DNA from: Candidatus Devosia phytovorans
GTDB lineage: Bacteria; Pseudomonadota; Alphaproteobacteria; Rhizobiales; Devosiaceae
DNA length: 64,000 bases
Assembly (NCBI GenBank): GCA_029202405.1
Contig: CP119312.1
Location: 3,229,001 to 3,293,000 of the forward strand
Reading direction: 5' to 3'
Below are positions 1 through 8,307 of the stretch, one piece after another (position 1 is the first letter of the stretch; every line of letters starts with the position of its first letter). The position numbers and the translations under genes are program-made. The notes below the pieces were generated by a model. That model did no database searches and had not been told where the DNA came from. It saw only the letters and a list, made by a program, of their open reading frames with translations.

Positions 1-662
1 TTGATCGCGCGTTCCTGATCGAGCACGCGGCTGCGTTCGATCAGCTGCTGCGCCAGAAGCGCGCGTGCGTCCTCCAGTTCGCCGGTGATGGACACCTTCT
101 GCTGGTCGAGCCCGGCAATCTGCGCCTCTGCCGAAGTGACGCGTTCGTCGAGTTGCGCCTTCTGTTGCAGCAGCACATTTTCGCGCGTTTCGAACTGGCC
201 GGCGCGGGCACCCATAAGGGCGATCTCGTTGTTCATCGCCTGCTGCACGGTGGCGTCCTGGCTGCGGCTCACCAGGTCCTCGGAAAAGACTGGGGCATCC
301 GTCCCCGCCAGTTCGGCCTGCAGGCGTCCCTGGGCGGCGAGCAGCGTGTCGCGCTCGGCGGAGAGGACATCATATTGCGCGCGCGGCTCGGCATCCGAGA
401 GGCGCATCAGCACGGCGCCAGCACGGACACTGTCGCCTTCCTGAACCATCAGCTCTGCGACCACCCCGCCATAGGGATGCTGCACCGCCTTGCGCCCACC
501 TTCGGCCTGCAACACGCCATTGGCCACCACCGCGCCGGACAGCGGCGCCAGAGCGCCCCAGCCCAGCATGACCATGATGAAGACCACGATGGTGATGAAG
601 CCCAGACGGGCCGGCACGCGCGGATTGAGGAACTTGCTGCTAAGGGTTTCGCTCGGGCTCAT
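1..662 (-). CDS. HlyD-family membrane fusion protein of a type I secretion system (partial, C-terminus off the left edge)
   Basis: Periplasmic adaptor that would bridge the neighbouring ABC transporter to an outer-membrane TolC-like channel. About 220 residues are visible. A short cytoplasmic N-terminus is followed by one membrane helix (about residues 19-40), the start of a biotinyl-lipoyl-like hairpin (GAVVANGVLQAEGG, then HPYGGVVAELMVQEGD), and a long coiled coil that runs off the window. This order is typical of HlyD/PrtE proteins. The start ATG shares one base with the stop of the upstream ABC transporter gene (TGATG), so translation is probably coupled. The gene is cut by the window edge, not broken. 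No TolC-like gene is seen here; these are often encoded elsewhere. Confidence 0.9.
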   Translation of the reverse strand, partial: MSPSETLSSKFLNPRVPARLGFITIVVFIMVMLGWGALAPLSGAVVANGVLQAEGGRKAVQHPYGGVVAELMVQEGDSVRAGAVLMRLSDAEPRAQYDVLSAERDTLLAAQGRLQAELAGTDAPVFSEDLVSRSQDATVQQAMNNEIALMGARAGQFETRENVLLQQKAQLDERVTSAEAQIAGLDQQKVSITGELEDARALLAQQLIERSRVLDQERAI

Positions 663-2371
663 CATTCTGCCGCCTGCATTTCGGGGACGACATTGTCCTT
701 GATGTGCCGATAGACCTCTTCGGAAGGCGCGAAGACCTCGAGCCGCCCATTGCGGATGAACATCATGCGATCGACCATTTCGAGGACCGTGGTGCGATGG
801 GTGACGAGAACGATGGTGGTGCCTGTGGTCTTGAGCGCCTCGAGCGCATGGCGCAGGCCGGTTTCGCCCGCCGTATCGAGATTGGCATTGGGCTCGTCGA
901 GCACCAGCAGGGCCGGCTTGCCCAAGAGGGCCCGTGCCAGACCCAGGCGCTGGCGCTGGCCCCCGGAAAGGCCGACGCCCTCAGGGCCGAGCTCGGTGTC
1001 GTACTGTTTGGGCAGCGCCAGGATCATGTCGTGAATGCCGGCCTTCTTTGCAGCGGTGACCACGTCCTCGATTTCGGCCTCGCCAAACCGCGCAATGTTT
1101 TCCCGCACGGTGCCGGCGAAGAGGCCGACATCCTGCGGCAGATAGCCGATCTGTCTGCCAAAGACCGTCGGATCCCAGCTCTTGTAGTTGAGCCCGCCCA
1201 GCGCCAGCGTGCCCGCACTGGCCGAAATGGCGCCGATCAGCAGGCGTGCAAGCGTCGACTTGCCGGAGCCACTGGGTCCAACAATGCCGATGGCCTCGCC
1301 GGGTTTGATGGCAAAGCTGATGTCGCGCAGGATGGGTTCGGGCCGCGTCGGAATGGCGAAACTCACACGATCGGCGGTGAGGCCATTCTGATCGGCCGGC
1401 ACGATGGTCCGGTCTTCGCGCCCCGGCACTTCGTCGAGGAGTTTGGACACTTCGCGATAGGCGTTTCGAGCTTCGGTGAACTGTTTCCAGGTCGCGACGC
1501 CCTGCTCCACCGGCACCAAAGCGCGCCCCATGATGATGGAAGCGGCGAAAATCGTGGCGGGCTGGATATATTGGCCGATGGCGAGCCACGCCCCTGCCCC
1601 CAGCATCAGGGCCTGCAACAGCAGGCGCGCAAAACGGATGCCCGAGGACACCACCGCATTGCGATCACTGGCTGTGCCCTGGCTGGCCAGCATGGTGTCG
1701 CGGCTGCGTTGCCAGTGGCCCTCGATGCTTGGCTGCATGCCCATGGCGACGACGACGTCGGAATGGCGCAGGATGTTTTCGCTGAAAGCATAGGCGCGAT
1801 TGCCCTCGCTCTCGGCAACGCGGAGCGACGGGCGCGTCGTGCGCTCATTGACCAGGGCCAGCAGCAGCAGGACGGCGGCGCCTACAGTCGAGACCGCGCC
1901 GAGAACCGGGTGAATGAAAAACAGCAGCAGCAGATAAAGCGGGATCCAGGGCAGATCGAAAGCGAAGTAGATGCCCGGTCCCGTAATGAAGGTGCGAAAC
2001 TGATCCAGTTGGCGCAGGGTCTGGCTGCCCCTGGAAAAGCCCAGCCGCGCCGACTTGCGCACCAGCGCATCGAATACGCGGCCGGCCAGAGAGCGGTCGA
2101 GCCGCATGCCGGCGCGAACCAGCAGCTGCGCGCGCAAGGCGTCGAGCGCGCCCATCGTCAGCAGCGCACAGACCAGGATCAGCGTCAGAAGCACCAGGGT
2201 CGTGACGTTTTCCGAAACCAGAACACGGTTATAGATCTGCATCAGATAGAGCGGGGAGCTCAGGTAGAGCAGGTTGATGACGCCGCTGAACACGCCCGCC
2301 ACCGCAAAATGCGGATATTGGGCGCGAACGGCATTGCTCAGCTCGTTATTCTTGTTGTTATCGGCTGCCAT
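662..2371 (-). CDS. Type I secretion system permease/ATPase (PrtD/HasD-like ABC transporter)
   Basis: Inner-membrane exporter of 569 residues that would power one-step secretion of an unprocessed protein across both membranes. An N-terminal transmembrane domain (about residues 20-290) precedes a nucleotide-binding domain with Walker A GPSGSGKST (about 365), signature LSGGQRQRLGLARA (about 468) and Walker B LLVLDEPNANLD. The LDEPNANLD form is characteristic of the PrtD/HasD/AprD branch. There is no N-terminal C39 peptidase domain, so a double-glycine leader would not be cut. The chosen ATG (MAADNNKN) avoids an N-terminal extension that would translate the intercistronic hairpin at 2394-2417. 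It follows a small Ser/Asp-rich gene that may be its cargo and overlaps the HlyD gene by one base. Confidence 0.93.
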   Translation of the reverse strand: MAADNNKNNELSNAVRAQYPHFAVAGVFSGVINLLYLSSPLYLMQIYNRVLVSENVTTLVLLTLILVCALLTMGALDALRAQLLVRAGMRLDRSLAGRVFDALVRKSARLGFSRGSQTLRQLDQFRTFITGPGIYFAFDLPWIPLYLLLLFFIHPVLGAVSTVGAAVLLLLALVNERTTRPSLRVAESEGNRAYAFSENILRHSDVVVAMGMQPSIEGHWQRSRDTMLASQGTASDRNAVVSSGIRFARLLLQALMLGAGAWLAIGQYIQPATIFAASIIMGRALVPVEQGVATWKQFTEARNAYREVSKLLDEVPGREDRTIVPADQNGLTADRVSFAIPTRPEPILRDISFAIKPGEAIGIVGPSGSGKSTLARLLIGAISASAGTLALGGLNYKSWDPTVFGRQIGYLPQDVGLFAGTVRENIARFGEAEIEDVVTAAKKAGIHDMILALPKQYDTELGPEGVGLSGGQRQRLGLARALLGKPALLVLDEPNANLDTAGETGLRHALEALKTTGTTIVLVTHRTTVLEMVDRMMFIRNGRLEVFAPSEEVYRHIKDNVVPEMQAAE

Positions 2372-2393
2372 GAGATGTTCCGGATACGGAAAA

Positions 2394-2417
2394 GGCGGGG
2401 TTCCGGAGAACCCCGCC
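2394..2417 (-). terminator. Intercistronic stem-loop (attenuator-like terminator) between the small gene and the ABC gene
   Basis: A perfect 10-bp stem (2394-2403 pairs with 2408-2417) with a 4-base loop. On the minus strand it is followed by TTTTCC. It lies after the stop of the small Ser/Asp-rich gene and before the ATG of the ABC transporter. This is the expected place for partial termination that gives more substrate than transporter. The structure is seen; the regulatory effect is inferred. Confidence 0.75.
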
Positions 2418-2437
2418 AATCTTTGATGGTTCCTGGC

Positions 2438-2731
2438 TTAGAGCAGGCCACCCAGCAGACCGCCGCTATCGCTGTCCGAAACCTGCTGGTCGGAGCTGTC
2501 GCTCGACGAGCTCGAACCCAGATAGATCGGGGCGCCAAGGCCAACGCTCAGGCCACCAATACCGGTGAAGGACGAAGAGTCGCCGTCATCTTCCGTGCTT
2601 GAGGAGTGGAGCACGTCATCGAGGCTGAGTCCAAAGACTGGGCTGGCCGCGACTTCATTGTTGGAGGTGTCCGAATTGTTCGAGACGGAAGCGTTGTCAC
2701 CACCACCAAGAAGCTGATCAAGAATCGACAT
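2438..2731 (-). CDS. Small Ser/Asp-rich acidic protein, candidate substrate of the adjacent type I secretion system
   Basis: 97 residues, rich in Ser, Asp, Gly and Asn, with no cysteine and no Sec signal. It starts MSILDQLLGGGDN and ends DSDSGGLLGGLL, so similar Leu-Gly clusters sit at both ends. There are no RTX nonapeptides (GGxGxDxxx). Repeat-free type I substrates with an uncleaved C-terminal signal are known (HasA type), so a hydrophobic C-terminal tail would fit, but I do not recognise a family. The start has a good ribosome site (AAGGA, about 8 bases before the ATG). As first gene of the operon, with an attenuator-like hairpin after it, its position suits an abundant exported protein. 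Cargo status is inferred from context only. Confidence 0.75.
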   Translation of the reverse strand: MSILDQLLGGGDNASVSNNSDTSNNEVAASPVFGLSLDDVLHSSSTEDDGDSSSFTGIGGLSVGLGAPIYLGSSSSSDSSDQQVSDSDSGGLLGGLL

Positions 2732-3036
2732 GTTATTGTTCCTTCTTACGTTTGCCCGTTCGTCGGGCGGGGAGTTACACCATTGCGGTGTCGCTCATGA
2801 GAGACCCGCTGTTGCGGCGTCGGGGAGGACAATGGGTGACGACTCCGCCCGTTCCGGGGCAATTCGGCCCGAAAAAAGTGATCAGCGTCAAAGTGTTGGT
2901 TCTGAGCGGGTGACAACGCGCTACACGTTTCCGTGTCTGAAACTGCCCCCTCAGGGCCACATTTGAAACGTGCCCCTAACCTTGGCTGCCGGAACCATCA
3001 CGCATGCTTCGCGCTAATCCCGCAAAGGAGATGGTC
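2732..3036. other. Intergenic region between divergent genes (305 bases)
   Basis: It separates the leftward secretion operon from the rightward hydrolase gene and so should hold both promoters. I see a short inverted repeat (ACACG-TTTC-CGTGT near 2920-2935) and a run of T/A (TTTTTT on the minus strand near 2875). No pair of -35/-10 boxes is convincing. Confidence 0.4.
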
Positions 3037-3897
3037 ATGGACAATCGCGTAAGGCACCGCCGCATTCAGGTTGGCGGGATCGACACATTTTACCGGGAGG
3101 CTGGTGCTGCAGATGCACCGGTCGTGCTGCTGCCGCATGGCTATCCCTGCTCGTCCTATGAATTCCGCAACCTGATGCCACGGCTGGCCGATCACTGGCG
3201 GCTCATTGCGCCGGACTACCCAGGCTTTGGCTATAGCGATACGCCCGGGGACTTCGACTATTCCTTCGACGGCTATGCCGAGTGGCTGGAGCATTTCGTC
3301 GATGGGTTGCAGCTTGAGCGTTTCGTCATCTACCTGCACGACTTCGGCTCGCCGATCGGCGCGCGTCTGGCGATCAAGCGGCCCGAGAGGATCCTTGCCC
3401 AGATCATCCAGAATGGCGACATTCCCTATGAGGACGCGCTCGGGCCCAAATATGCCGATATCGAAAAGTCCTGGTCTCTGCCCGAAGACGAGATGCGCGA
3501 TGCGCTGCGCGAGGGAGTGACCAAAGACAATTTCCGGGATGAGTTCCTCAACCACGTCCGGCCCGAGCTGGCTGAAACGATCCCGCCCGACCTCTGGCAA
3601 TTGCACTGGTCATTGATGACGGAGGCGCGCAAGGATGCAGCTGCCAACCTGATCGCCGGGCTCAAGTCCAATCGTGCCTGGTTTGCCGAGCATCGGCGCT
3701 ATCTGCGCGAGCATCAGCCGCCCACGCTGATCATCTGGGGACCGCAGGATCACTACATGCCGGAAAAATCCGCCCGCGCCTATCTGCGCGACCTGCCTGA
3801 TGCTGAGCTGCATCTGCTTGATGGCGGGCACTGGCTGCTCGAAACCAATCTGGATGAGGCGACCGCGCTGATCCGCGCGTTTCTCGAACGCTTATGA
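3037..3897 (+). CDS. Alpha/beta hydrolase, haloalkane dehalogenase/epoxide hydrolase-like
   Basis: 286-residue cytoplasmic hydrolase. The HGYP oxyanion motif is at about residue 34. The nucleophile elbow reads LHDFGSP, with Asp at about 102 in place of the Ser of esterases. The catalytic His lies in LLDGGHWLLE at about 265. An Asp nucleophile with an HGxP motif is the pattern of epoxide hydrolases, haloalkane dehalogenases and fluoroacetate dehalogenases, which form a covalent ester intermediate. The substrate cannot be told from sequence. The site AAAGGAG ends at 3030, directly against an in-frame ATG at 3031, so the second ATG at 3037 (6-base spacing) is the better start. The gene is monocistronic and converges on the sugar dehydrogenase gene. 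Confidence 0.85.
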   Translation: MDNRVRHRRIQVGGIDTFYREAGAADAPVVLLPHGYPCSSYEFRNLMPRLADHWRLIAPDYPGFGYSDTPGDFDYSFDGYAEWLEHFVDGLQLERFVIYLHDFGSPIGARLAIKRPERILAQIIQNGDIPYEDALGPKYADIEKSWSLPEDEMRDALREGVTKDNFRDEFLNHVRPELAETIPPDLWQLHWSLMTEARKDAAANLIAGLKSNRAWFAEHRRYLREHQPPTLIIWGPQDHYMPEKSARAYLRDLPDAELHLLDGGHWLLETNLDEATALIRAFLERL

Positions 3898-3917
3898 GCC
3901 AGAGGCCCAAAATGAAA

Positions 3918-3938
3918 CGGCGCCCTCAAGGGGCGCCG
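3918..3938 (-). terminator. Hairpin terminator between convergent genes
   Basis: An 8-bp GC-rich stem (3918-3925 with 3931-3938), loop TCAAG. On the minus strand it is followed by TTTCATTTT, so it should end the sugar dehydrogenase transcript. It may also slow read-through from the hydrolase gene on the other side. Confidence 0.75.
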
Positions 3939-3950
3939 CTTGCGTTTGGA

Positions 3951-5759
3951 TCAGTTGATCGGCTTTTCCGGGCCGGGGCGCTCATAGGTTCCGACTACCT
4001 CGCCCTTGGCGATGACGTGGCCCTCAATGGCCGCAAGGACATCCTCGCGTGTGGCACCGGGATCGACCGGCAGCTGCGAGAGGTCCAGGGCGAAGACCTG
4101 GAAGTGGTAATTGTGGGCGGGGTCTTCGAGCGGCGGACGCGGCCCCATGTAGCCGAGCTTGCCGGCGCTATTGGTGCCGTGCTTGGCATTTTCCGGCTTT
4201 TGCAACACAGGGTCGGCGGCAAGGCCTTCGCCAACGCCAGTGGCGTCGCCGGGAATGTCGAACAGCACCCAGTGGACGAAGGGTTTCGGTTCGACAGCAT
4301 CAGGATCATCGGCGATGACAAGGAAGGACTGCGTGCCCTCAGGCGGGGTGCCCCATTCGAGCGCCGGCGAAGCATTGTCGCCTTGAGCCGCATGCTTGAG
4401 CGGGACGAGCTCGCCATTGCCAAAGCTGGGCGCCGTCACCTCCAGTATGCCTTCTGTTTCCACCAGATTGATGGCGATGTCGGAGGCAGGCGGCTTCACG
4501 GTGACGTCGGGAACATCAGCCGCTTCAGCCGCGGTGCCATTGTCCCCGCCCTCGTGGCTGATGCGGTAGATGATGCCATTGAAGTCATCGGCGAAGAGCA
4601 AGGTGCCGTCCGAAGTTTCGGTGATGCCGGCAAGGCGACCGAGGAAGCCGTAATTGCCATCCTCATGCTCGACCAGCAGGCCTTCGGCGAAGTGGTCCCA
4701 GGTGGCAGGCTGGCCGTCTTCGAAATCGACGCGGGTGATTTCATAGCCGCTGGGCGGCCGGCGGTTCCAGGAGCCGCGCATAGCGATGAAGGCGTCGCCG
4801 CGATATTCTTCCGGGAAGGCAGTCCCGGTATAGAAGGTCATCTGCATCGGCGCGGCGTGGGCGGTGTAACCCAAGGCCGGTTCCTCGCTCTGGGCGGCCC
4901 ATTGCTCGAGGGTCACGCCCATGGGCGGGTTCATATGCGGATTGAAATTGCCGAAGTCGAAAACATAGGGCCAGCCATATTTCTGGCCCTGCTCGATAAG
5001 GTTGAACTCTTCCTTCTGCTCCTCGTCGCCGAGCCAGTCGGTGCCGTGATCGGCCCCATAGAGCGCTCCGCTGGAAGGCTCCCAGCCAAAGCCGATGGTG
5101 TTGCGCAGGCCCGAGGCGAAGATGGTGCGCGACTTGCCGTCCAAGCTGGCGCGCAGGATGGTGGCGCTTTCCGGATTGGTTTCCTGGCATTCGTTACAGG
5201 TCGAACCGACGGTGATGTAGAGCATGTCGTCGGGGCCAATGGCGAGCGTGCGATTGGCGTGTTGGCCGCCATCGGGCAGGTCATTGATGATCTGCTTCAG
5301 CTCGCCAAAGCTGCCATCCTCGTTGACCGGGGCGGTATAGACCTCGTTGACCGTGGCGAGATAGGCCGTGTCGCCGTGAAAGGCGATGCCATGCATGCCG
5401 GGACGCGCGGCAACGGTGGTGAAGCTTTCATACTTGCCGTCGCCGTCCTCATCGTCGAGGCGGATGATATCGGCTTCCGTGCGACGGCTGGCATAGACAT
5501 GGTCGCCATGGGTCGCCAGCATGCGCGTATTGCCGAAGTCGCGGGCGACGACCTCAACGGCAAATCCTTCCGGCACGCGGATCAGGCCGGCCAGTTCGGC
5601 ATCGTCGCTGACGGTAACGGGCTCAGGTTCGAGGATCGAGCCCTCGACGGTGACGTCGGAATATTCGCCAATAGTGCCCTGCGGCTGTGCCAGGGAGGGC
5701 GATGCCAGCAGGAGTGCCGCAGCGGAAATGCCGGCGGCGAGGGAAAGCGTCTTGGTCAC
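3951..5759 (-). CDS. Secreted PQQ-type sugar dehydrogenase (sorbosone dehydrogenase-like) fused to a YbhB/PEBP domain
   Basis: 602 residues. A Sec signal peptide ends near ASPSLAQ (about residue 25). Residues about 45-400 form a six-bladed beta-propeller of the glucose/sorbosone dehydrogenase family, with the CNEC motif often seen in the sorbosone type and GFGWEPSSG / ADHGTDWLGDE segments. Residues about 430-590 match the Raf-kinase-inhibitor-like PEBP family YbhB/YbcL (SPALEW, DDPDAVEPKPFVHWVLFDIP, YMGPRPP, YHFQVFALD). Such dehydrogenases oxidise sugars in the periplasm with bound PQQ; the role of bacterial PEBP domains is not settled. The start is GTG with GGAAGGA upstream; an ATG at 5778 is out of frame. 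I know the two domains mainly as separate genes, so the fusion deserves attention. Confidence 0.87.
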   Translation of the reverse strand: MTKTLSLAAGISAAALLLASPSLAQPQGTIGEYSDVTVEGSILEPEPVTVSDDAELAGLIRVPEGFAVEVVARDFGNTRMLATHGDHVYASRRTEADIIRLDDEDGDGKYESFTTVAARPGMHGIAFHGDTAYLATVNEVYTAPVNEDGSFGELKQIINDLPDGGQHANRTLAIGPDDMLYITVGSTCNECQETNPESATILRASLDGKSRTIFASGLRNTIGFGWEPSSGALYGADHGTDWLGDEEQKEEFNLIEQGQKYGWPYVFDFGNFNPHMNPPMGVTLEQWAAQSEEPALGYTAHAAPMQMTFYTGTAFPEEYRGDAFIAMRGSWNRRPPSGYEITRVDFEDGQPATWDHFAEGLLVEHEDGNYGFLGRLAGITETSDGTLLFADDFNGIIYRISHEGGDNGTAAEAADVPDVTVKPPASDIAINLVETEGILEVTAPSFGNGELVPLKHAAQGDNASPALEWGTPPEGTQSFLVIADDPDAVEPKPFVHWVLFDIPGDATGVGEGLAADPVLQKPENAKHGTNSAGKLGYMGPRPPLEDPAHNYHFQVFALDLSQLPVDPGATREDVLAAIEGHVIAKGEVVGTYERPGPEKPIN

Positions 5760-5789
5760 GGTCTGGTCCTTCCAAACATGAAAGCAAAA

Positions 5790-5809
5790 GCCCGGCCTTG
5801 CGGCCGGGC
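5790..5809 (-). terminator. Stem-loop in the leader of the sugar dehydrogenase gene
   Basis: A perfect 8-bp stem (5790-5797 with 5802-5809), loop TTGC. On the minus strand CTTTTGCTTT follows. It lies about 30 bases before the GTG start. It could end transcription arriving from the upstream PRC-barrel-like gene or act as an attenuator. The rest of the gap (5810-6064) shows nothing I can name. Confidence 0.5.
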
Positions 5810-6064
5810 CAGGGCGGGAAACCGGAAAACCATCCCCGTTCCCTATGCCGCTGTGTCAGGTTGACATGCGTCACCGCCTCGGGCGGCCAACGGTGCGCTG
5901 CCTTTTGCGTTCCACAACACAGATGTAGCGGATGATCGCAACCGATCTGCAACAAGATGGATCAGAGAAGGCTCTTCAGTTGAACACTGCTTGGGATGGG
6001 GGCTAAGGCATCGAAATCGCCGATGCGGGCAACATCTCGCAAAACCAGAGCATCATAGATCCGG

Positions 6065-6409
6065 CTACTCAAAAGGTGCCTTGTGCTCAATGGGCAGACC
6101 TGACCGGCTGGCAACGATGCGGTTTTCGATCAATTCTGTAGCCAGAAGTTTGACGGTTACCTCCGTCCCCTCGGCATCCAGAACCAGAGCTGTCGAGGAG
6201 TCTGCATCATCGCCCAGCACTCGTATGACCGTCCCCATTTGATTGCCTTCGACATCGTAGACGTCACTTCCGATTGCCTGCTCGACGGTGATGCCCAGTG
6301 CCGCTATCGAGGCCCGAGAATTGGCGAGTTCCACCAGCGGCGCGGGTTGCTGCGCCTGAACTGACGCGCAAAACGTCACCAGTGCCATCGCAACGACCAG
6401 TACTCTCAT
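6065..6409 (-). CDS. Secreted PRC-barrel-like protein
   Basis: 114 residues. A Sec signal peptide (MRVLVVAMALVTFCASVQAQ) is followed by one small domain: IGSDVYDVEGNQMGTVIRVL ... VLDAEGTEVTVKL. This pattern (a residue of identity, 'D..G..IG.V..V', then a beta-rich half) is that of PRC-barrel domains, which in exported form are common and poorly understood in Hyphomicrobiales. The start is supported by GGAGAAGG six bases upstream; upstream in-frame starts would bury the signal peptide. No partner gene is adjacent. Confidence 0.7.
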   Translation of the reverse strand: MRVLVVAMALVTFCASVQAQQPAPLVELANSRASIAALGITVEQAIGSDVYDVEGNQMGTVIRVLGDDADSSTALVLDAEGTEVTVKLLATELIENRIVASRSGLPIEHKAPFE

Positions 6410-6617
6410 CGACCTTCTCCAACTTGGGAGGAGGCTAACTACCAGCTTGGCGTAGCGGTTCCTTTTTTGGCTCAGCATCCAGATTGGGGAAGCGGGGAAT
6501 CCCGGAGCAACGTCAAGATGGCGGATGATCGAGCCAATGGCCAACCATGAACAATGGATCATCAGAGCGAGCGGAATGCGGTCCGCGCAGTTCTAGAAGT
6601 CAACCAATGAGATGGAA

Positions 6618-6694
6618 TGGCGCGCCCGAAGAGATTCGAACTCCTGACCCCCAGATTCGTAGTCTGGTGCTCTATCCAGCTGAGCTACGGGCGC
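6618..6694 (-). tRNA. tRNA-Arg (anticodon ACG)
   Basis: The minus strand folds into a full cloverleaf: acceptor stem GCGCCCG/CGGGCGC, D arm with AGCTCAGCTGGATAGAGC, anticodon stem CCAGA/TCTGG with loop CTACGAA, and T arm with GTTCGAATC. The anticodon is ACG (at 6658-6660), reading CGN Arg codons after A34 is changed to inosine. The 3' CCA is encoded (6618-6620), which gives 77 bases. Confidence 0.97.
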
Positions 6695-6822
6695 GCATGT
6701 CGTTTGGAACGACGGTTCAGGTGGGAGCGGTTCGCTCAACGTCCTGAAGCGGCGCAATCCATATAGGGGTGATCCGGGTTTGGCAAGCGTGGTGGTGACA
6801 GTTTTTTGTCAGTCCACAGGTG

Positions 6823-8253
6823 TCAGGCTTCAACCCTCAGATTTGCCGGCAAAATCAGGTCGAAGCGGGTGCCCCTGGGCTGGTCGACATAGACCAGCCT
6901 GCCGCCATGGGCTTCGGTGATCTCGCGGGCGATGGCGAGGCCGAGACCCGTGCCGCCGGCGCGGGCGGAACCCTCGAAGGCGACGAAAAGATTGTCTTTC
7001 GCCCTCGGCGGCAGGCCGGGGCCGTTGTCGGCGATGGTGAAGGTGATGGAATCGCCCTCCGCCTGCATGGTGACCGAGACTTCCGGGCTCACCTCGCCGG
7101 CCGGAGCCAGCTCGAGGGCTTCGCGGGCATTTTTCAACAGGTTGAGGAAGACGCGGCCGAGCTGGCTGGCGTCGGCCTCGAGCACCAGGTCATCCGGCGT
7201 GGTGTCGCTGAAGCGGATGCTGGGGTGCCCCATCAGCCGCGCGTCAAAGGCGGCGTCGTCGATCAGGGCGCGCATAGCGACCGGCGCCATGACCGGCAGG
7301 GCCGTGGTCTCTCGGCCATAGTCGAGCACGGACTGGGCAAAGCCGATGGCGCGATCGAGCGTGGTGACGAGGCGTGGCGCGAGGCGCTGTACCTTAGGAT
7401 CATCGAGGGTCGCCACCTGGTCGGACAGGAGTTGCGCCGAGGTCAGGGTGTTGCGCAGGTCGTGGTTGATCTTGGCGACGGCGAGGCCGAGGTCGGCCAG
7501 ATGCCGGCGATGGCGCAGCATGGTGAAAAGGTCTGATTCCATGGCCGCGAGCTCGCGCTCGACGATGCCGATCTCGTCGCGACGGGCGGAGGGCGTGATG
7601 ACGAGGCTGGCGTTTTCCGGCGCCTGGCGGAAGGCGAGGATGTTCTGCGTCAGGCGGCGGACAGGATAGATGAAGAGATAGGAGGCCAGCAGGTACAGCG
7701 CCACGGCGGTAATGGCGGCAATGGACAGCGAGACGAAGCCGATCTGGCGCGAATAGGCCAGCATTTCCTGGCGCAGCGGGCGCTCCGACATAAGGATTTC
7801 GACGGCGCTTTCGTTGAGGTCGCCTTCGCCAACGATGCGCAGGGTCCGGCCCGGGCCGGCAAACAGCGTATCGAGCGCACCCATGATCAGGCTTGGGAGA
7901 TCGCGCTGGCGCATGTCGGCAGTGACGACAACATCGGGCGTGATGGGATTGGCCAGTTCGATCAGCTGGCTCTGGCCCTCGCGGCGATAGACGATGGCAT
8001 TGGCGCCGGCCGAGGTCAGCAGGCGATCGGTCAGGTTGCGCGGCAGGGCCATGACATCGGGCACGGCATCGAGCACGCGGGCCGCCACGACGCCGACGCG
8101 CAGGCGGTCATCGAGCCAGCTGGCGCGGTAATTGGCGAGCGAGGGGAGATAGACCACGATTTCGACCAGAAGTATCACCGCCATGATGGTGGCGATGAGC
8201 TTGATCGAAAGGCCGGAGAACCGGCCGGGCAGGACGCTGCGTTCGGCTGTCAT
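6823..8253 (-). CDS. Membrane sensor histidine kinase (orphan)
   Basis: 476 residues. Two membrane helices (about 17-38 and 172-196) flank a periplasmic sensor domain of about 130 residues. A HAMP-like linker and a HisKA domain follow, with the phospho-acceptor His264 in KINHDLRNTL. The catalytic domain carries an N box (NLLKNAREALE), G1 box (DNGPGLPP) and G2 box (GGTGLGLAIA). All residues needed for autophosphorylation are present. No response regulator gene is nearby, so the partner is encoded elsewhere. It lies 54 bases downstream of a flavoprotein gene and may be co-transcribed with it, but it also has its own promoter-like sequence ending about two bases before the ATG. Confidence 0.9.
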   Translation of the reverse strand: MTAERSVLPGRFSGLSIKLIATIMAVILLVEIVVYLPSLANYRASWLDDRLRVGVVAARVLDAVPDVMALPRNLTDRLLTSAGANAIVYRREGQSQLIELANPITPDVVVTADMRQRDLPSLIMGALDTLFAGPGRTLRIVGEGDLNESAVEILMSERPLRQEMLAYSRQIGFVSLSIAAITAVALYLLASYLFIYPVRRLTQNILAFRQAPENASLVITPSARRDEIGIVERELAAMESDLFTMLRHRRHLADLGLAVAKINHDLRNTLTSAQLLSDQVATLDDPKVQRLAPRLVTTLDRAIGFAQSVLDYGRETTALPVMAPVAMRALIDDAAFDARLMGHPSIRFSDTTPDDLVLEADASQLGRVFLNLLKNAREALELAPAGEVSPEVSVTMQAEGDSITFTIADNGPGLPPRAKDNLFVAFEGSARAGGTGLGLAIAREITEAHGGRLVYVDQPRGTRFDLILPANLRVEA

Positions 8254-8261
8254 ATCGCCTT

Positions 8262-8289
8262 ATTATAGGGAAAGCAGTGCTTTGCGTAA
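8262..8289 (-). promoter_or_regulatory. Candidate promoter with palindrome in the spacer, upstream of the histidine kinase gene
   Basis: On the minus strand a perfect TATAAT (8262-8267) has a weak -35 (CTTACG or TTACGC) 16-17 bases upstream. The spacer holds the palindrome AAAGCA-G-TGCTTT (8271-8283). A start about 7 bases past the -10 would fall at about 8255, two bases before the ATG, so the mRNA would be almost leaderless. Confidence 0.45.
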
Positions 8290-8307
8290 GCCCCTGTGGG
8301 GCACGCT

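Noticed and set aside
2441..2731. Double-glycine leader for a C39 peptidase in the small Ser/Asp-rich protein (LLGGG near residue 9)
   Set aside because: The adjacent ABC transporter lacks the N-terminal C39 domain and belongs to the PrtD/HasD branch, which exports uncleaved proteins.
3894..5864. Rightward open frame of 656 codons
   Set aside because: Mirror of the sugar dehydrogenase gene; no start with a ribosome site and no recognisable motif.
6618..6694. tRNA-Arg as an attachment site for an integrated element
   Set aside because: No integrase lies nearby and no duplicate of the tRNA 3' end was noticed in the window.
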